DNA of 64,000 nucleotides from Stenotrophomonas rhizophila (GTDB lineage: Bacteria; Pseudomonadota; Gammaproteobacteria; Xanthomonadales; Xanthomonadaceae). Location of the stretch: positions 124,001 to 188,000 of the forward strand of contig NZ_RCDC01000005.1 in assembly GCF_003651185.1 (NCBI RefSeq). Direction: 5' to 3'. A model generated the notes under the pieces. That model was not told where the DNA came from. It ran no database searches and saw nothing but the letters and a program-made list of their open reading frames with translations. The position numbers and the translations under genes are program-made. This document shows, in pieces, positions 15,973 through 25,090 of this stretch (position 1 is the first letter of the stretch; each line of letters starts with the position of its first letter).

Positions 15973-17384
15973 AACGCCTGCGCCACTTCTTTTCCTCGAT
16001 GGTGGGGCGACTGTTCGTGATCCTGCTGCTGGGCATGAGCGTGGCCGCGATCGGCGCGACCATGCTGGCAAGTACCAAGCGCCAGCAGGAGTTCGAGCGG
16101 CAGAACCTCAACCGCATCGCCGACCGCCTGCAGGGGTTCGTGAATCTGCTGGACGGTAATCCGGAGTTGCGCCAGCGGCTGCTCACCAGTGGCGGGCCGA
16201 GTGTGCGGCAGCTGCCGGAGGGGGCACGCATCGGCCGGCCCGATGCCGCGCTGATGGAGATCCTCGATGACCGGCCCGGCCCGGTGGCGAGCAGCCAGGT
16301 GGCCTTCACCTCGTTCCGCTCCTGCCTGCCGCGGTTGCCGGAGCTGCTGCCGCCGCCGCGCGACAAGGAAAAGATGCGGCACCCGCCGCGTGAGCGCGAC
16401 CCGGCCTTCATCCCACCCAAGTGCCGCGTGGTCACGCTGCAGCTGACCGACGGCACACCGCTGCGGCTGGCACTGGATTCCCCCGCCGTGGCGCACAACG
16501 GCGTGCTCGCCGTGGACCCGTTGTTCCTGACCTTGCTGGTCGTGGCGATCGCCATCCTGGCCTACATCGTGGCGCGGATGGCCAGCGCCCCGCTGCAGCG
16601 GTTGGCCGATGCCGCCGCCGCACTGGGTGATGATCTGCAGGGCGCCCCGATGCCGGTGACCGGCCCGGTGGAAGTCCGCCGGGCTGCGGAGGCGTTCAAC
16701 GCCATGCAGAAGCGGCTGCAGCGCCACCTCGGTGAGCGCACCCAGATGCTGGCAGCGATCACCCATGATCTGCAGACACCGGTGACGCGCTTGCGGCTGC
16801 GGCTGGAGAACGTCACCGATGAGACATTGCGTGAACGCCTGATCGCCGATCTCGGCGCGATGCAGGCGCTGATCCGTGAAGGGCTGGAGCTGGCCCGCAG
16901 CGCCGAGAGCGCTGAACAACGTGCCGCGCTGGACCTCGATTCGCTGCTGGAGAGCATCGTCGAAGATGCCGCCGAAGCCGGCGCCGATGTCCATTTCGAG
17001 CAACCCAGCGGGGCAGTGCTCATGCTGCGCCCCTTGGCGATGCACCGCCTGTTCTCCAACCTGGTCGACAACGCGGTGATGTACGGCCAGACCGCACGCG
17101 TGCGGGTGGAGCAGGCCGGGCAGGACGTGGAGGTGCGCATCCGCGACAGCGGCCCCGGCCTGGCCGAGGACGAGCTGGAGGCGGTGTTTGACCCGTTCGT
17201 GCGGCTGGAGACCTCGCGCTCGCGCCAGACCGGCGGTGCCGGCCTGGGGCTGACCATCGCCCGGGCGTTGGCCGAAAAGGACGGCGCGACGCTGCACCTG
17301 CGCAACCATCCGCAGGGCGGGCTGGAAGCGATCGTGCGCTGGGCCGCGCCGGCGCGGGCGGCGGCGGGGCCACGCGGGGGCTGA
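15969..17384 (+). CDS. Membrane sensor histidine kinase
   Basis: A 471-residue kinase. It has two membrane helices (about residues 13-33 and 178-200) around a periplasmic domain with a basic/proline-rich stretch (PPPRDKEKMRHPPRERD), a HAMP linker, an H-box MLAAITHDLQTPVTRLRL (His in ITHDLQ), an N-box VDNAVMYG and G-boxes DSGPGLAEDE and GGAGLGLTIA. It is the partner of the response regulator it overlaps. The signal is unknown; envelope-active peptides or cations are plausible for a pump-linked sensor. Confidence 0.93.
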   Translation: MKRLRHFFSSMVGRLFVILLLGMSVAAIGATMLASTKRQQEFERQNLNRIADRLQGFVNLLDGNPELRQRLLTSGGPSVRQLPEGARIGRPDAALMEILDDRPGPVASSQVAFTSFRSCLPRLPELLPPPRDKEKMRHPPRERDPAFIPPKCRVVTLQLTDGTPLRLALDSPAVAHNGVLAVDPLFLTLLVVAIAILAYIVARMASAPLQRLADAAAALGDDLQGAPMPVTGPVEVRRAAEAFNAMQKRLQRHLGERTQMLAAITHDLQTPVTRLRLRLENVTDETLRERLIADLGAMQALIREGLELARSAESAEQRAALDLDSLLESIVEDAAEAGADVHFEQPSGAVLMLRPLAMHRLFSNLVDNAVMYGQTARVRVEQAGQDVEVRIRDSGPGLAEDELEAVFDPFVRLETSRSRQTGGAGLGLTIARALAEKDGATLHLRNHPQGGLEAIVRWAAPARAAAGPRGG

Positions 17385-17535
17385 CGCCGGTCCCCCAAAG
17401 CGAAAGGATTTGCCTACTATGGGCATCTCTTTCCAGCGTCTCCCCCATGAGAGCGTACGACTCTGCCGGCCATCGCGCCGGTGCACGGCCGTTCCCCCCA
17501 TGCACACGGCGCCTGCCCAAGGTTGATCCATACGG

Positions 17536-20500
17536 ATGAGCGATCGGGGGGGCAGGATCCGGTGGCGGCCGGCACAACTGAAGTTCCCGGGCATGCCAAC
17601 GCTGCAGGCGGCAGCGCTGTGGCTGTTGCTGCTGTGCGCGCTGCCGTGGTCGCTGTCGGCGCAGGATGGCCCGCCGCCGCTGCGCGACTACGCCATCGAT
17701 GTCTGGACCTCGCGCAACGGGTTGCCGCACAACTCCCTGCGCGACATCGCGCAGACGCCCGAAGGGCACCTGTGGTTCGCCACCTGGGAAGGCCTGGTCC
17801 GCTACAACGGCCTGGATTTCACCGTGTTCGACCGCAGCACCACGCCGGGCCTGCGCGATAACGGGGTCGGCGCGTTGTTGGTGGACCGCAGCGGCGGACT
17901 GTGGATCAGTGACTCGCGCGGCAACGTGACCCGGCGCGGCCCGGACGGCCGCTGGCAGGTCTGGGAGCACCGCGCCGATACGCCGCAGGTGCTGATCCAG
18001 GCGATGCAGATGGACAGCCATGGGCGCCTGTGGCTGCTGTACGAAGGCAAGGGGATCGGCAGTCTGGCGCCGGACGGGACGTTCGACTATCAGAAGCCAC
18101 CGGCCGACGTACCGATGGCCATGAGCTTCACCAAGCTGGTCGTGGATGCGCAGGACCGGGTCTGGGTCGGCACACTCGACGGGCTGGTCGTACGCGATAC
18201 CGATGGCGTGCTGCGCCGTGCGCCGGACAGCTGGGGGCTGGGGCGTGGCCTGGTCTGGCCGTATCGCGCGCCCGACGGGGTGATGTGGGTAGTGGCTGGC
18301 GAGCGCATCTACCGGATGCAGGACGGCGCACCGCTGCTGCGGCACCGGCTGCCGGGCGTGACCCACATCACCGCGATGCTGCAGGACCGCCATGGCGATC
18401 TGTGGCTGGGCACCGAGAATCAAGGTCTGCTGCGGTTGTCGCGGCACGGGCTGGAGCGATTGCCGCCGGGCCTGTCGTTGCCCGGCGGACGCGTGGTCAG
18501 CCTGCGCGAAGATGCCGAGGGCAGCATCTGGGTCGGCGCCAACGGCGGGCTGTATCGCCTGCGCGAAACCCTGTTCAGCAGCTTCACCGAGCGCGACGGG
18601 CTCAGTGGCGACTACGTGCGCACGGTGTTCGAGGATCGGCAGAGGCAGCTGTGGATCGGCAGCGCCAGCGGGCTGGACCGGCGCGATGCCCAGGGTCGCT
18701 TCAGCGCGATGCCACTGCGCAACAACGTCGGCAAGAGTCCCTCGGTATTGAGCCTGGCCCAGGATCGCGAGGGCACGCTGTGGGTGGGCACGTTTGGCGA
18801 CGGCATCTTCCGGATCAACGAACAGGGGCAGCGCCTGCGCGACTACGGCACGGACGAAGGGCTGCCGGGCGGCAACATCCGTGCGATCAGCATCGATCGC
18901 GACGGGGTGGTCTGGGCCGGTACCCAGAAGGGGGTGGTCCGCATCGAGGCCGGCAAGGCCGAGCAGCCGGTGATCCCGGGCATGCCGACCGGGCTGATCA
19001 CCGCGTTGGCGCATGACGACGACGGCGCGTTGTGGATCGGCACCATCGAGGGGATCCGCGTGCTGCGCGGTGACCGGGTCCAGACGATCGATCTACAGCC
19101 GTTGGGCGGTGGCCGCAGCGTGTTCGGGTTCCAGCAGATCGGCGATGCGATGTGGGTCAGCACCGACCGCGGCCTGTACCGCTACCAGGAAGGCAGGCTG
19201 GCACGGGTCGGTCTGGAGCAGGGCATGCCGGTGGATACGGTGTTCCAATTGGTGCCCGACCGCGTCGGCAACGTGTGGATCAGCAGCAACCGCGGCGTGC
19301 TTCGCACCGACATGGCGATGCTCAACGCGGTCGCCGATGGCCGCGCCGAACGGGTCGAGGTGGAGCACTACAACGAGATTGACGGCATGGCCAATTCGCA
19401 GGCCAACGGCAGCTCCGGGCCCTCGGCGATCCTGCGCCAGGACGGCACTTTCTGGGTGGTGACCGCCGGCGGCTTGAGCACGGTCGATCCATTGCGCCTG
19501 CAGCGCTTCCGTGAGCGCATGGCGCCACCGGCGGTGATCGAGAACGTGCAGGTCGATGGCGCGCCCCTGCATTGGCAGGGCAGCAATCACAATGCGATTC
19601 CGGGCGGGCGCCGGCTGAGCGTGAGCTACGTCGGCCTCAGCTATCTGCTTTCCGAGCGGATCCGCTACCGGACCCGTCTGGACGGCCTGGACAAGGGGTG
19701 GATCGAGCGCGGCCAGCAGCGCAGTGTGGAATTCATCGGCCTGCCGCCGGGCGACTACACGCTGCACGTCTCCGCCGCGCATCCAGGCGGTGTCTGGAGC
19801 GACAGCGAAGCGGTCTGGGAATTCACGGTGGAGCCGTTCCTGTGGCAGCGCCACAGCGTGCAGTTGATCGCCGCGCTGTTGTTGCTGGCTGGGCTGGTGG
19901 CGCTGTACCGGTATCTGATCAACCGCTACAAGGCCAGCAACGTGCGGCTGGCGCGGATGGTGCAGGAAGCCACGCTGGATCTGCAGACCCAGACGGTCAA
20001 CCTGCAGGCACTCAATCAGGAGAAGACCGAACTGGCCGACCGCTTGGCGGTGCAGGCCGAGGCGTTCGAGCGGCAGGCCCGCGAAGATGCGCTGACGGGG
20101 CTGCCGAACCGGCGTGCATTCGATGAAGCGCTGGCGCGCGATTTCGCCCGTTCGCAGCGCAGCCGTCACCCGCTGTGTCTGGTGGTGCTGGATATCGATC
20201 ACTTCAAGGAAGTGAACGACCGGCACAGCCATTCGGTGGGCGATGTGGTGCTGGTGGAAGTGGCGCGTCTGTTGGCCTCGGCGTGCCGCGATTCGGACAT
20301 GCCCGCACGTACGGGCGGCGAAGAATTCGCGCTGCTGCTCAACGATACCCGGCTGGATGAAGCGGCCCAGGTCTGCGCGCGTCTGCGCGGGCTGTTCCAT
20401 GATCATCCGGACTGGGCCGGTATTCCGGGCCTGAAGGTCACCTTCAGTGCCGGTCTGGTGGAACTGGACGCTGCCGACCGCACCCCGATGCTGCTTTACC

Positions 20501-20565
20501 AGCGCGCCGATCGCGCGCTGTACCGCGCCAAGAGCGAAGGGCGCGACAGGACCGCTATCGGGTGA
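17536..20565 (+). CDS. Periplasmic beta-propeller sensor diguanylate cyclase
   Basis: A 1009-residue protein. A signal peptide appears after MPTLQAAALWLLLLCALPWS, so ATG 17593 is an alternative start. Two-component-regulator propeller repeats (recurring LWxG and VWxGT motifs such as GTLWVGTFGDGIFRI) fill residues 45-680, then a Y_Y_Y domain (about 690-765), one membrane helix (about 775-795), a short coiled coil and a GGDEF domain. The active site is intact (RTGGEEFALLL), so it should make cyclic di-GMP in response to a periplasmic ligand. It lies alone between the kinase gene and convergent rnt. Confidence 0.9.
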   Translation: MSDRGGRIRWRPAQLKFPGMPTLQAAALWLLLLCALPWSLSAQDGPPPLRDYAIDVWTSRNGLPHNSLRDIAQTPEGHLWFATWEGLVRYNGLDFTVFDRSTTPGLRDNGVGALLVDRSGGLWISDSRGNVTRRGPDGRWQVWEHRADTPQVLIQAMQMDSHGRLWLLYEGKGIGSLAPDGTFDYQKPPADVPMAMSFTKLVVDAQDRVWVGTLDGLVVRDTDGVLRRAPDSWGLGRGLVWPYRAPDGVMWVVAGERIYRMQDGAPLLRHRLPGVTHITAMLQDRHGDLWLGTENQGLLRLSRHGLERLPPGLSLPGGRVVSLREDAEGSIWVGANGGLYRLRETLFSSFTERDGLSGDYVRTVFEDRQRQLWIGSASGLDRRDAQGRFSAMPLRNNVGKSPSVLSLAQDREGTLWVGTFGDGIFRINEQGQRLRDYGTDEGLPGGNIRAISIDRDGVVWAGTQKGVVRIEAGKAEQPVIPGMPTGLITALAHDDDGALWIGTIEGIRVLRGDRVQTIDLQPLGGGRSVFGFQQIGDAMWVSTDRGLYRYQEGRLARVGLEQGMPVDTVFQLVPDRVGNVWISSNRGVLRTDMAMLNAVADGRAERVEVEHYNEIDGMANSQANGSSGPSAILRQDGTFWVVTAGGLSTVDPLRLQRFRERMAPPAVIENVQVDGAPLHWQGSNHNAIPGGRRLSVSYVGLSYLLSERIRYRTRLDGLDKGWIERGQQRSVEFIGLPPGDYTLHVSAAHPGGVWSDSEAVWEFTVEPFLWQRHSVQLIAALLLLAGLVALYRYLINRYKASNVRLARMVQEATLDLQTQTVNLQALNQEKTELADRLAVQAEAFERQAREDALTGLPNRRAFDEALARDFARSQRSRHPLCLVVLDIDHFKEVNDRHSHSVGDVVLVEVARLLASACRDSDMPARTGGEEFALLLNDTRLDEAAQVCARLRGLFHDHPDWAGIPGLKVTFSAGLVELDAADRTPMLLYQRADRALYRAKSEGRDRTAIG

Positions 20566-20571
20566 TGCAGC

Positions 20572-21228
20572 TCAGGGGCGCGGCCAGCTGTTGGCGACCT
20601 TGCAGAACAGTTTGGCGGTCTGCTCGGTGTCGTACACCGCGCTGTGCGCTTCATCGGCATCCCAGCCTAGCCCGGCAGCGGTGGCCGCGCGTGCCAGCAC
20701 GGTCTGCCCGTAGGCGATGCCGCCGAGAGTCACGGTGTCGAACACGCTGAAGGGATGGAACGGGTTGCGCTTGTGGCCGGTGCGGTTGACGGCCGCATTG
20801 ACGAAGCCCAGATCGAAATGGGCGTTGTGCCCGACCAGGATCGCGCGCTGGCAACCGTACTTCTTCATCGCCGCCCGGATCGGGGTGAAGATGTGGTCCA
20901 GCGCATCGCGCTCGACCTTGGCCAGCCGGAACGGGTGATCCAGGATGATCCCGGTGATTTCCAGCGACTTCGGGTCGATCTCCAGGCCTTCGGCCGGGAC
21001 CACGTGGGCACTGGCGGTCTGGCCGGGATAGAGCAGGCCGTTTTCGTCCATCTCGATCGGAACGGCGGCGATCTCCAGCAGCGCGTGGCGATCAGAGTCG
21101 AATCCCCCGGTCTCCACATCCACCGCCACCGGCAGGAAGCCGCGGAAGCGGGTCGCCATCAAGCGCTGGGCAGCGGGCAGTGCGTCGGCAGCAGCCGGCG
21201 CGTCGGAGCGGGGGAGGTCGTCAGTCAT
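20572..21228 (-). CDS. rnt: Ribonuclease T
   Basis: A 218-residue DEDDh exonuclease. Exo I is VDVETGGF, Exo II is [10 protein letters not shown] and Exo III is [11 protein letters not shown], giving the Asp-Glu-Asp-Asp-His set. RNase T trims the CCA end of tRNAs and 3' ends of stable RNAs, working as a dimer. The gene is convergent with the diguanylate cyclase, with a 6-base gap. An N-terminal extension of about 25 residues precedes the usual start of the fold ([18 protein letters not shown]). Confidence 0.95.
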   Translation of the reverse strand: MTDDLPRSDAPAAADALPAAQRLMATRFRGFLPVAVDVETGGFDSDRHALLEIAAVPIEMDENGLLYPGQTASAHVVPAEGLEIDPKSLEITGIILDHPFRLAKVERDALDHIFTPIRAAMKKYGCQRAILVGHNAHFDLGFVNAAVNRTGHKRNPFHPFSVFDTVTLGGIAYGQTVLARAATAAGLGWDADEAHSAVYDTEQTAKLFCKVANSWPRP

Positions 21229-21267
21229 CGCGCCAGTTTAGCAGAGCGGCCTGTACCCCCCCTGCGC

Positions 21268-21777
21268 TCAGGCCAGGGCCGGGAGGCGCCCGCGGCCGCG
21301 GTGCAGCAGGTGATCCAGGCTCAACGGGCCGGCGCCCTGCAGGGCCAGAGGCAGCAGCATGGCCATGAACAGCAGCGGCAGTTTGAAGTTGCCAAAGCCC
21401 TGATCGGTGATGACATAGCCCATCGCCAGCTCGGCCAGCCCATTCCAGTGCATCGGCCAGTGCACGGCGGCGGTGGCGACCACGGTCAGCACCAGCAGGC
21501 AGCTGGCGGCCACGCGGGTCCCCAGCCCAAGCAGCAGGCAGGCTGCGCCGACCAGCTCGAACCAGGTGGCCAGCTGCCAGTTCAGGGTGGCCGGCAGCTG
21601 ATCGAAGGGAAACGGGAAGGCCTGCTGCAGGTCCTCGAACCAGTTCTGGCCTCGCAGTTTTTCACGGCCGGACTCGAAGTACTCCCAGCCCATCAGCAGG
21701 CGCAGGCCGAGCGGGGCCAACCACGGGCCGAGGTGATCCAGCCGGGCGCGCAGGGCGACCAGGGGCGGTGACTTCAT
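21268..21777 (-). CDS. hvfD: DoxX-family membrane protein, HvfD/BufD-like
   Basis: A 169-residue DoxX/SURF4-type protein with four membrane helices and the signature [20 protein letters not shown] near residue 28, which matches DoxX proteins found with DUF692 operons. A good ribosome site (AAGGA) lies 9 bases before ATG 21777. It is the last gene of the hvfABCD operon, 25 bases after hvfC. Its role is not established; membrane redox or export support for the modified peptide is proposed for the family. Confidence 0.85.
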   Translation of the reverse strand: MKSPPLVALRARLDHLGPWLAPLGLRLLMGWEYFESGREKLRGQNWFEDLQQAFPFPFDQLPATLNWQLATWFELVGAACLLLGLGTRVAASCLLVLTVVATAAVHWPMHWNGLAELAMGYVITDQGFGNFKLPLLFMAMLLPLALQGAGPLSLDHLLHRGRGRLPALA

Positions 21778-21801
21778 CGATGCGATTCCTTTGTGGAACG
21801 G

Positions 21802-22557
21802 TCAGGTGGCGGGCGCGGCGGGCCCGATCACGCCGTTGTCGTGGAATTGGCGCAGCAGGGCGGCGCCGGGCAGGCGCAACGCATCGGCCGCCATGCCGTG
21901 CGCCTGCGCGAGCTGCTGCAGGTAAGTGGCACCGGTGCTGCCGGGGTGCTGGCCGATCTGCTCCAGCAACTGCGCGGCCATCGGGCTGATCATGGCGAAG
22001 CGGACCTGGCCATCAGGGTCGCGCCGGACCAGCAGCCCGGTCGGCTCGGGGGCGGGCTGCGAAGGCGCATCATCGGTGCCAAGCTGATGCACCGGCCAGT
22101 GATAGATCAATGGCCAGGCCAGCGGCGAGCGCTGCAGCGCCGCGTGCATCGGGTCGATGCCCGGCGAGGGCGGCAGGGGCTGCGCGTCCAGCTGGTAGAG
22201 GGCCGTTTCCACCCACTCGTAATGGGCCAGTTCGGCCAACGCCGGGTGCGGCAGCGCGGCTTGATGGTGCAGCCACTGCACGAACTCGGCGGCCAGCTCG
22301 GTGAACAACGGGGTCTGCGCCGGGTGTCCGGCAAGGAAGCGCCGGACCAGGGTGGCCCACGCCGCCTCACCCAGCAGCTGCACGCAGACCGGGGAGCCGT
22401 TGCCGAGCAGCCCCAGCAGAGTGTTGAAGACCAACCGCTGGTAGATGCCCAGCCGGCGCGCGTCCATGCCGTCGGGTGCGGCGTTATGGTCCGGGTCGCG
22501 CAGGTGCGCGGTGAACGCCCTCTGCTGTGCGTGCAGGCGCGCCGGGGCGTCAGTCAT
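21802..22557 (-). CDS. hvfC: DUF2063 protein, partner of the DUF692 enzyme (HvfC/BufC)
   Basis: A 251-residue protein with an N-terminal DUF2063 helical domain: [17 protein letters not shown] near residue 35, [15 protein letters not shown] near 120. In MNIO systems this partner binds the precursor and presents it to the iron enzyme. ATG 22557 was chosen because it forms an ATGACTGA overlap with the hvfB stop, a classic coupling arrangement. A slightly longer in-frame start exists at 22572. Confidence 0.88.
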   Translation of the reverse strand: MTDAPARLHAQQRAFTAHLRDPDHNAAPDGMDARRLGIYQRLVFNTLLGLLGNGSPVCVQLLGEAAWATLVRRFLAGHPAQTPLFTELAAEFVQWLHHQAALPHPALAELAHYEWVETALYQLDAQPLPPSPGIDPMHAALQRSPLAWPLIYHWPVHQLGTDDAPSQPAPEPTGLLVRRDPDGQVRFAMISPMAAQLLEQIGQHPGSTGATYLQQLAQAHGMAADALRLPGAALLRQFHDNGVIGPAAPAT

Positions 22558-23422
22558 GTCCGTTCCCTGCATGGGCGGCCATCAGCTGGCGGATGTGCTG
22601 CAGTTCGCCACGCAGTTCGGCATACGGCGGAAAATTGAAATCACGTTCCAGCAGCGTCGGGCGCGCACCGATGCGCGCATAGGTGCGGGCGAGCAGGTCC
22701 CAGACGGGATCGATCACCGCGCTGCCGTGGGTGTCGATCTTCAGATCGGGCGCCTCGTCCAGATGGCCGGCCACATGCAGGCAGACGATGCGCGCGGCCG
22801 GCAGCCCGGCGATGAACGCATCGGCGTCGTAGCCGTGGTTGCAGGCGTTGACGTAGACGTTGTTGACGTCCAGCAGCAGATCGCAATCAGCCTCGGCCAG
22901 CACGGCGTTGGTGAAGGCCAGTTCGTCCATGGCCGGTTCCGGGGCGAGGTAATAGGACACGTTCTCCACCGCGATCCGCCGGCCCAACAGGTCCTGCACG
23001 CGGGCGATGCGTGATGCGGTGTGGCGTACGGCCTCGTCGGTGAACGGAATCGGCAGAAGGTCGTACAGATGCCCCTCATCGCTGCAATAGCTCAGGTGTT
23101 CGCTGTAAAGCGGCACGTGGTGCCTCGCCAGGAAGCGTCCTACCTGTTCCAGCAGCACGGTATCCAGCGGCGCGGTGCTGCCCAGTGAGAGCGACAGCCC
23201 ATGGCAGGTGAGCGGATGGCGCGCGGCCAGTTCGGCGAGTGCGTCACCGGCCGGCCCACCGATACCGATCCAGTTTTCCGGCGCGCATTCGAGGAAGTCG
23301 ATATCGCCGGCGGGCGCGTCACGCAGGTCCTGCAGCAGGGCGCGGCGCAGACCCAGTCCGGTCGCCGCCGCAGGCAGCGGCGACCGGCCCAGGCCAGTGG
23401 CGAGGGCGTCAGTGCTTGGCAC
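22550..23422 (-). CDS. hvfB: DUF692 multinuclear non-haem iron oxidative enzyme (MNIO), HvfB/BufB-like
   Basis: A 290-residue TIM-barrel enzyme. Family motifs are [60 protein letters not shown] and LERDFNFPP, which supply the His/Glu/Asp ligands of the iron centre. MNIOs modify cysteines of a small precursor peptide, and the relatives in Haemophilus and Caulobacter install copper-binding groups on EGKCG motifs. GTG 23422 was chosen: it overlaps the hvfA stop by 14 bases and gives the usual family length. The open frame continues to 23626, but only because it runs antisense-free through the hvfA repeats, giving an Arg/Ala-rich nonsense tail. Confidence 0.9.
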   Translation of the reverse strand: MPSTDALATGLGRSPLPAAATGLGLRRALLQDLRDAPAGDIDFLECAPENWIGIGGPAGDALAELAARHPLTCHGLSLSLGSTAPLDTVLLEQVGRFLARHHVPLYSEHLSYCSDEGHLYDLLPIPFTDEAVRHTASRIARVQDLLGRRIAVENVSYYLAPEPAMDELAFTNAVLAEADCDLLLDVNNVYVNACNHGYDADAFIAGLPAARIVCLHVAGHLDEAPDLKIDTHGSAVIDPVWDLLARTYARIGARPTLLERDFNFPPYAELRGELQHIRQLMAAHAGNGHD

Positions 23423-23783
23423 CGCACTTGCCTTCGCCGCACTTGCCTTCCGCCGTCTTCTTGTCGCCAGCGGTCGTTGCCTTGGTGCCAGCAGCCTTGC
23501 CCTTGTCGGCGCCGCACTTGCCTTCCCCACACTTGCCTTCGGCTGCCTTGGCACCGGCAGTCGCGGCCTTGTCGCCTGCCTTGGTGCCGGCCTTCTCGCC
23601 ATGCGCACCGCACTTGCCTTCGCCACACTTGCCCTCGGCGGCCTTGGTCGCCGCCTGTCCAGCCACCAGGTAGCCCTGGGCCAGCTCGGTCATGCTCAAC
23701 GCGGATGCCGAGGCGGTGACGCCCAGGCCTGCAGCCAGCGCAGTGGCCGCCAGCAGGGACAGCGAACGGGTGGGTGTGCTCAT
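23409..23783 (-). CDS. hvfA: Cys-rich precursor peptide with six EGKCG motifs (HvfA/BufA-like RiPP)
   Basis: A 124-residue exported precursor. A signal peptide (residues 1 to about 28, ending near ASA) is followed by a leader [16 protein letters not shown] and three copies of the doublet [11 protein letters not shown], separated by Ala/Lys/Thr/Gly-rich linkers. The only cysteines are the six in these motifs. In related systems each EGKCG cysteine is converted by the DUF692/DUF2063 pair into a copper-binding heterocycle. ATG 23783 has a good AAGGAG site 9 bases upstream. The number of doublets suggests three binding modules. The product and metal here are inferred from the family. Confidence 0.87.
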   Translation of the reverse strand: MSTPTRSLSLLAATALAAGLGVTASASALSMTELAQGYLVAGQAATKAAEGKCGEGKCGAHGEKAGTKAGDKAATAGAKAAEGKCGEGKCGADKGKAAGTKATTAGDKKTAEGKCGEGKCGAKH

Positions 23784-23870
23784 CGGGTAACGCTCCTTGG
23801 AATGGGCCGGGGCCCGGGATGGCTGCGTGGGGGCAGCAGGTGCGGCCATGGTGGCCCGGCCCGGCTCATC

Positions 23871-23889
23871 GAATCCTCACACAGGATTC
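23871..23889. promoter_or_regulatory. Dyad upstream of hvfA
   Basis: GAATCC and GGATTC form a perfect 6-bp inverted repeat with a 7-base spacer, about 90 bases upstream of the hvfA start and at the edge of the gene-less block. The position fits an operator or part of a promoter for the metal-responsive operon. No regulator gene is adjacent. Confidence 0.4.
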
Positions 23890-23960
23890 AACGTTTCGTG
23901 AAGTGCAGCGCAGTGCGTTGCGTTATTCAACAGCGGTGGACGGGTCGGGCGCTGGGCCGC

Positions 23961-24203
23961 GATGCCCTTGTCGGCGAATGTCCCCCGGCGTCGGCCTGCG
24001 GCCGGCGCCTCCTCCTTGAGTTCGCCCACAAGGGCATCACGACCCAGCGACTCGAGACCCTGCGCGCCCACAGAAAGGCACGACTTCGCGGAGTCGTCCA
24101 ACACGCGAGCCCCGTAGCGGCCGGCAGGCCCCTGGGCAAAATCAAGGAGGAGGCCGTCGCCGCGAGGCGCCGGCCGGGGGACATTTGCCGAGGGGCCTGC
24201 CGG
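23961..24203. repeat. Two inverted copies of a structured element in a gene-less region
   Basis: The roughly 500 bases between hvfA and phoU hold no convincing gene. Copy A (core about 23973-24026) is closed by an 18-bp stem with one mismatch (23961-23978 with 24021-24038). Copy B (core about 24134-24189) lies in the opposite orientation and is closed by a perfect 13-bp stem (24121-24133 with 24191-24203). The cores are about 80% alike as reverse complements; for example GGCGAATGTCCCCCGGC pairs with 24173-24189 with one mismatch. A 6-bp hairpin (24080-24097) lies between the copies. It could be a degenerate miniature element or structured RNA. Confidence 0.7.
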
Positions 24204-24297
24204 TTGATGCGGGGCGTGACGCCCGCGGCAGGCCCAAGCGAAAACACTGGTGGATCCAAAGTACCGCTGAGGTGCTGTCGTGCTTTGGGTGAGGAAC

Positions 24298-24325
24298 AAA
24301 AAAACCGCCACCCGAAGGCAGCGGC
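24298..24325 (-). terminator. Terminator of the pst-phoU operon
   Basis: On the minus strand an 8-bp stem (CCGCTGCC/GGTGGCGG, two G-U pairs) with a stable TTCG loop is followed by seven Ts, about 28 bases after the phoU stop. Confidence 0.88.
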
Positions 24326-24352
24326 TCTTGGCTTCCTTTTTGGAGCACGCGC

Positions 24353-25060
24353 TCAGACGTGATCGGTACTGCTGGTCTCGTCGCGCTTCTCGCGCGGCGG
24401 CAGCGCCTGCTCGCCATGCACCAGGAACCACACGTTCTCGGCGATGTTGGTCGCATGGTCGCCCACGCGCTCCAGGTTCTTGGCCATGAACAGCAGGTGG
24501 GTGCACGGGGTAATGTTGCGCGGGTCTTCCATCATGTACGTCAGCAGCTCGCGGAACAGCGCGGTGTACTGCGCGTCCAGGCGGGCGTCATCGTCGCGCA
24601 GCTCCAGCGCCGCGGCGGCGTCGTTGTCGCGGTAGGCCTCGATCGCGCGGCGCACCTGCTGTGCGGCCAGCCGGCCCAGGGCGCGCAGGCCCTGGATCTG
24701 CGGCAGCGGTGGCACCTTGCTCAGCGCGATCGAGCGCTTGGCCACGTTGGCCGCGTAATCGCCGATGCGTTCGATGTCGGCGGGAATGCGCAGGCCGGCC
24801 AGGATCTCGCGCAGGTCGCGTGCCATCGGCCCGCGCAGCGCCAGGCGCATCACGTCGTGGCTGATGTGCTGCTCAAGCTGGTCGATGGCTTCATCGTTGG
24901 CGATGATGCGCTGGGCGGCGTTCTCGTCGCGCTTCTCGATCACGTCCATGGACGCCTCCAGCTGCGCGACCGCCATCTCGCCCATGCGCACGATCTCGGC
25001 CACCAGGCGCTGCTGTTCTTCGTCGTAGCTCTTGACGATGTGGTCGTTGGGAATGCTCAT
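24353..25060 (-). CDS. phoU: Phosphate transport regulator PhoU
   Basis: A 235-residue protein made of two three-helix PhoU repeats, each with a metal-binding acidic motif (IERIGDYAANVAKR near residue 95 and LERVGDHATNIAENVWFL near 195). It links PstSCAB activity to the PhoR/PhoB system so that the Pho regulon stays off in phosphate plenty. It is the last gene of pstC-pstA-pstB-phoU, 30 bases after pstB. Confidence 0.96.
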   Translation of the reverse strand: MSIPNDHIVKSYDEEQQRLVAEIVRMGEMAVAQLEASMDVIEKRDENAAQRIIANDEAIDQLEQHISHDVMRLALRGPMARDLREILAGLRIPADIERIGDYAANVAKRSIALSKVPPLPQIQGLRALGRLAAQQVRRAIEAYRDNDAAAALELRDDDARLDAQYTALFRELLTYMMEDPRNITPCTHLLFMAKNLERVGDHATNIAENVWFLVHGEQALPPREKRDETSSTDHV

Positions 25061-25090
25061 GCGGTTCTATCCAGGGTTCGTGGGCCGGAA

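Noticed and set aside
23409..23783. Metallothionein interpretation of the Cys-rich protein
   Set aside because: The cysteines occur only in EGKCG doublets, the protein has a signal peptide, and it is followed by DUF692/DUF2063 genes, so a modified-peptide precursor is a better fit.
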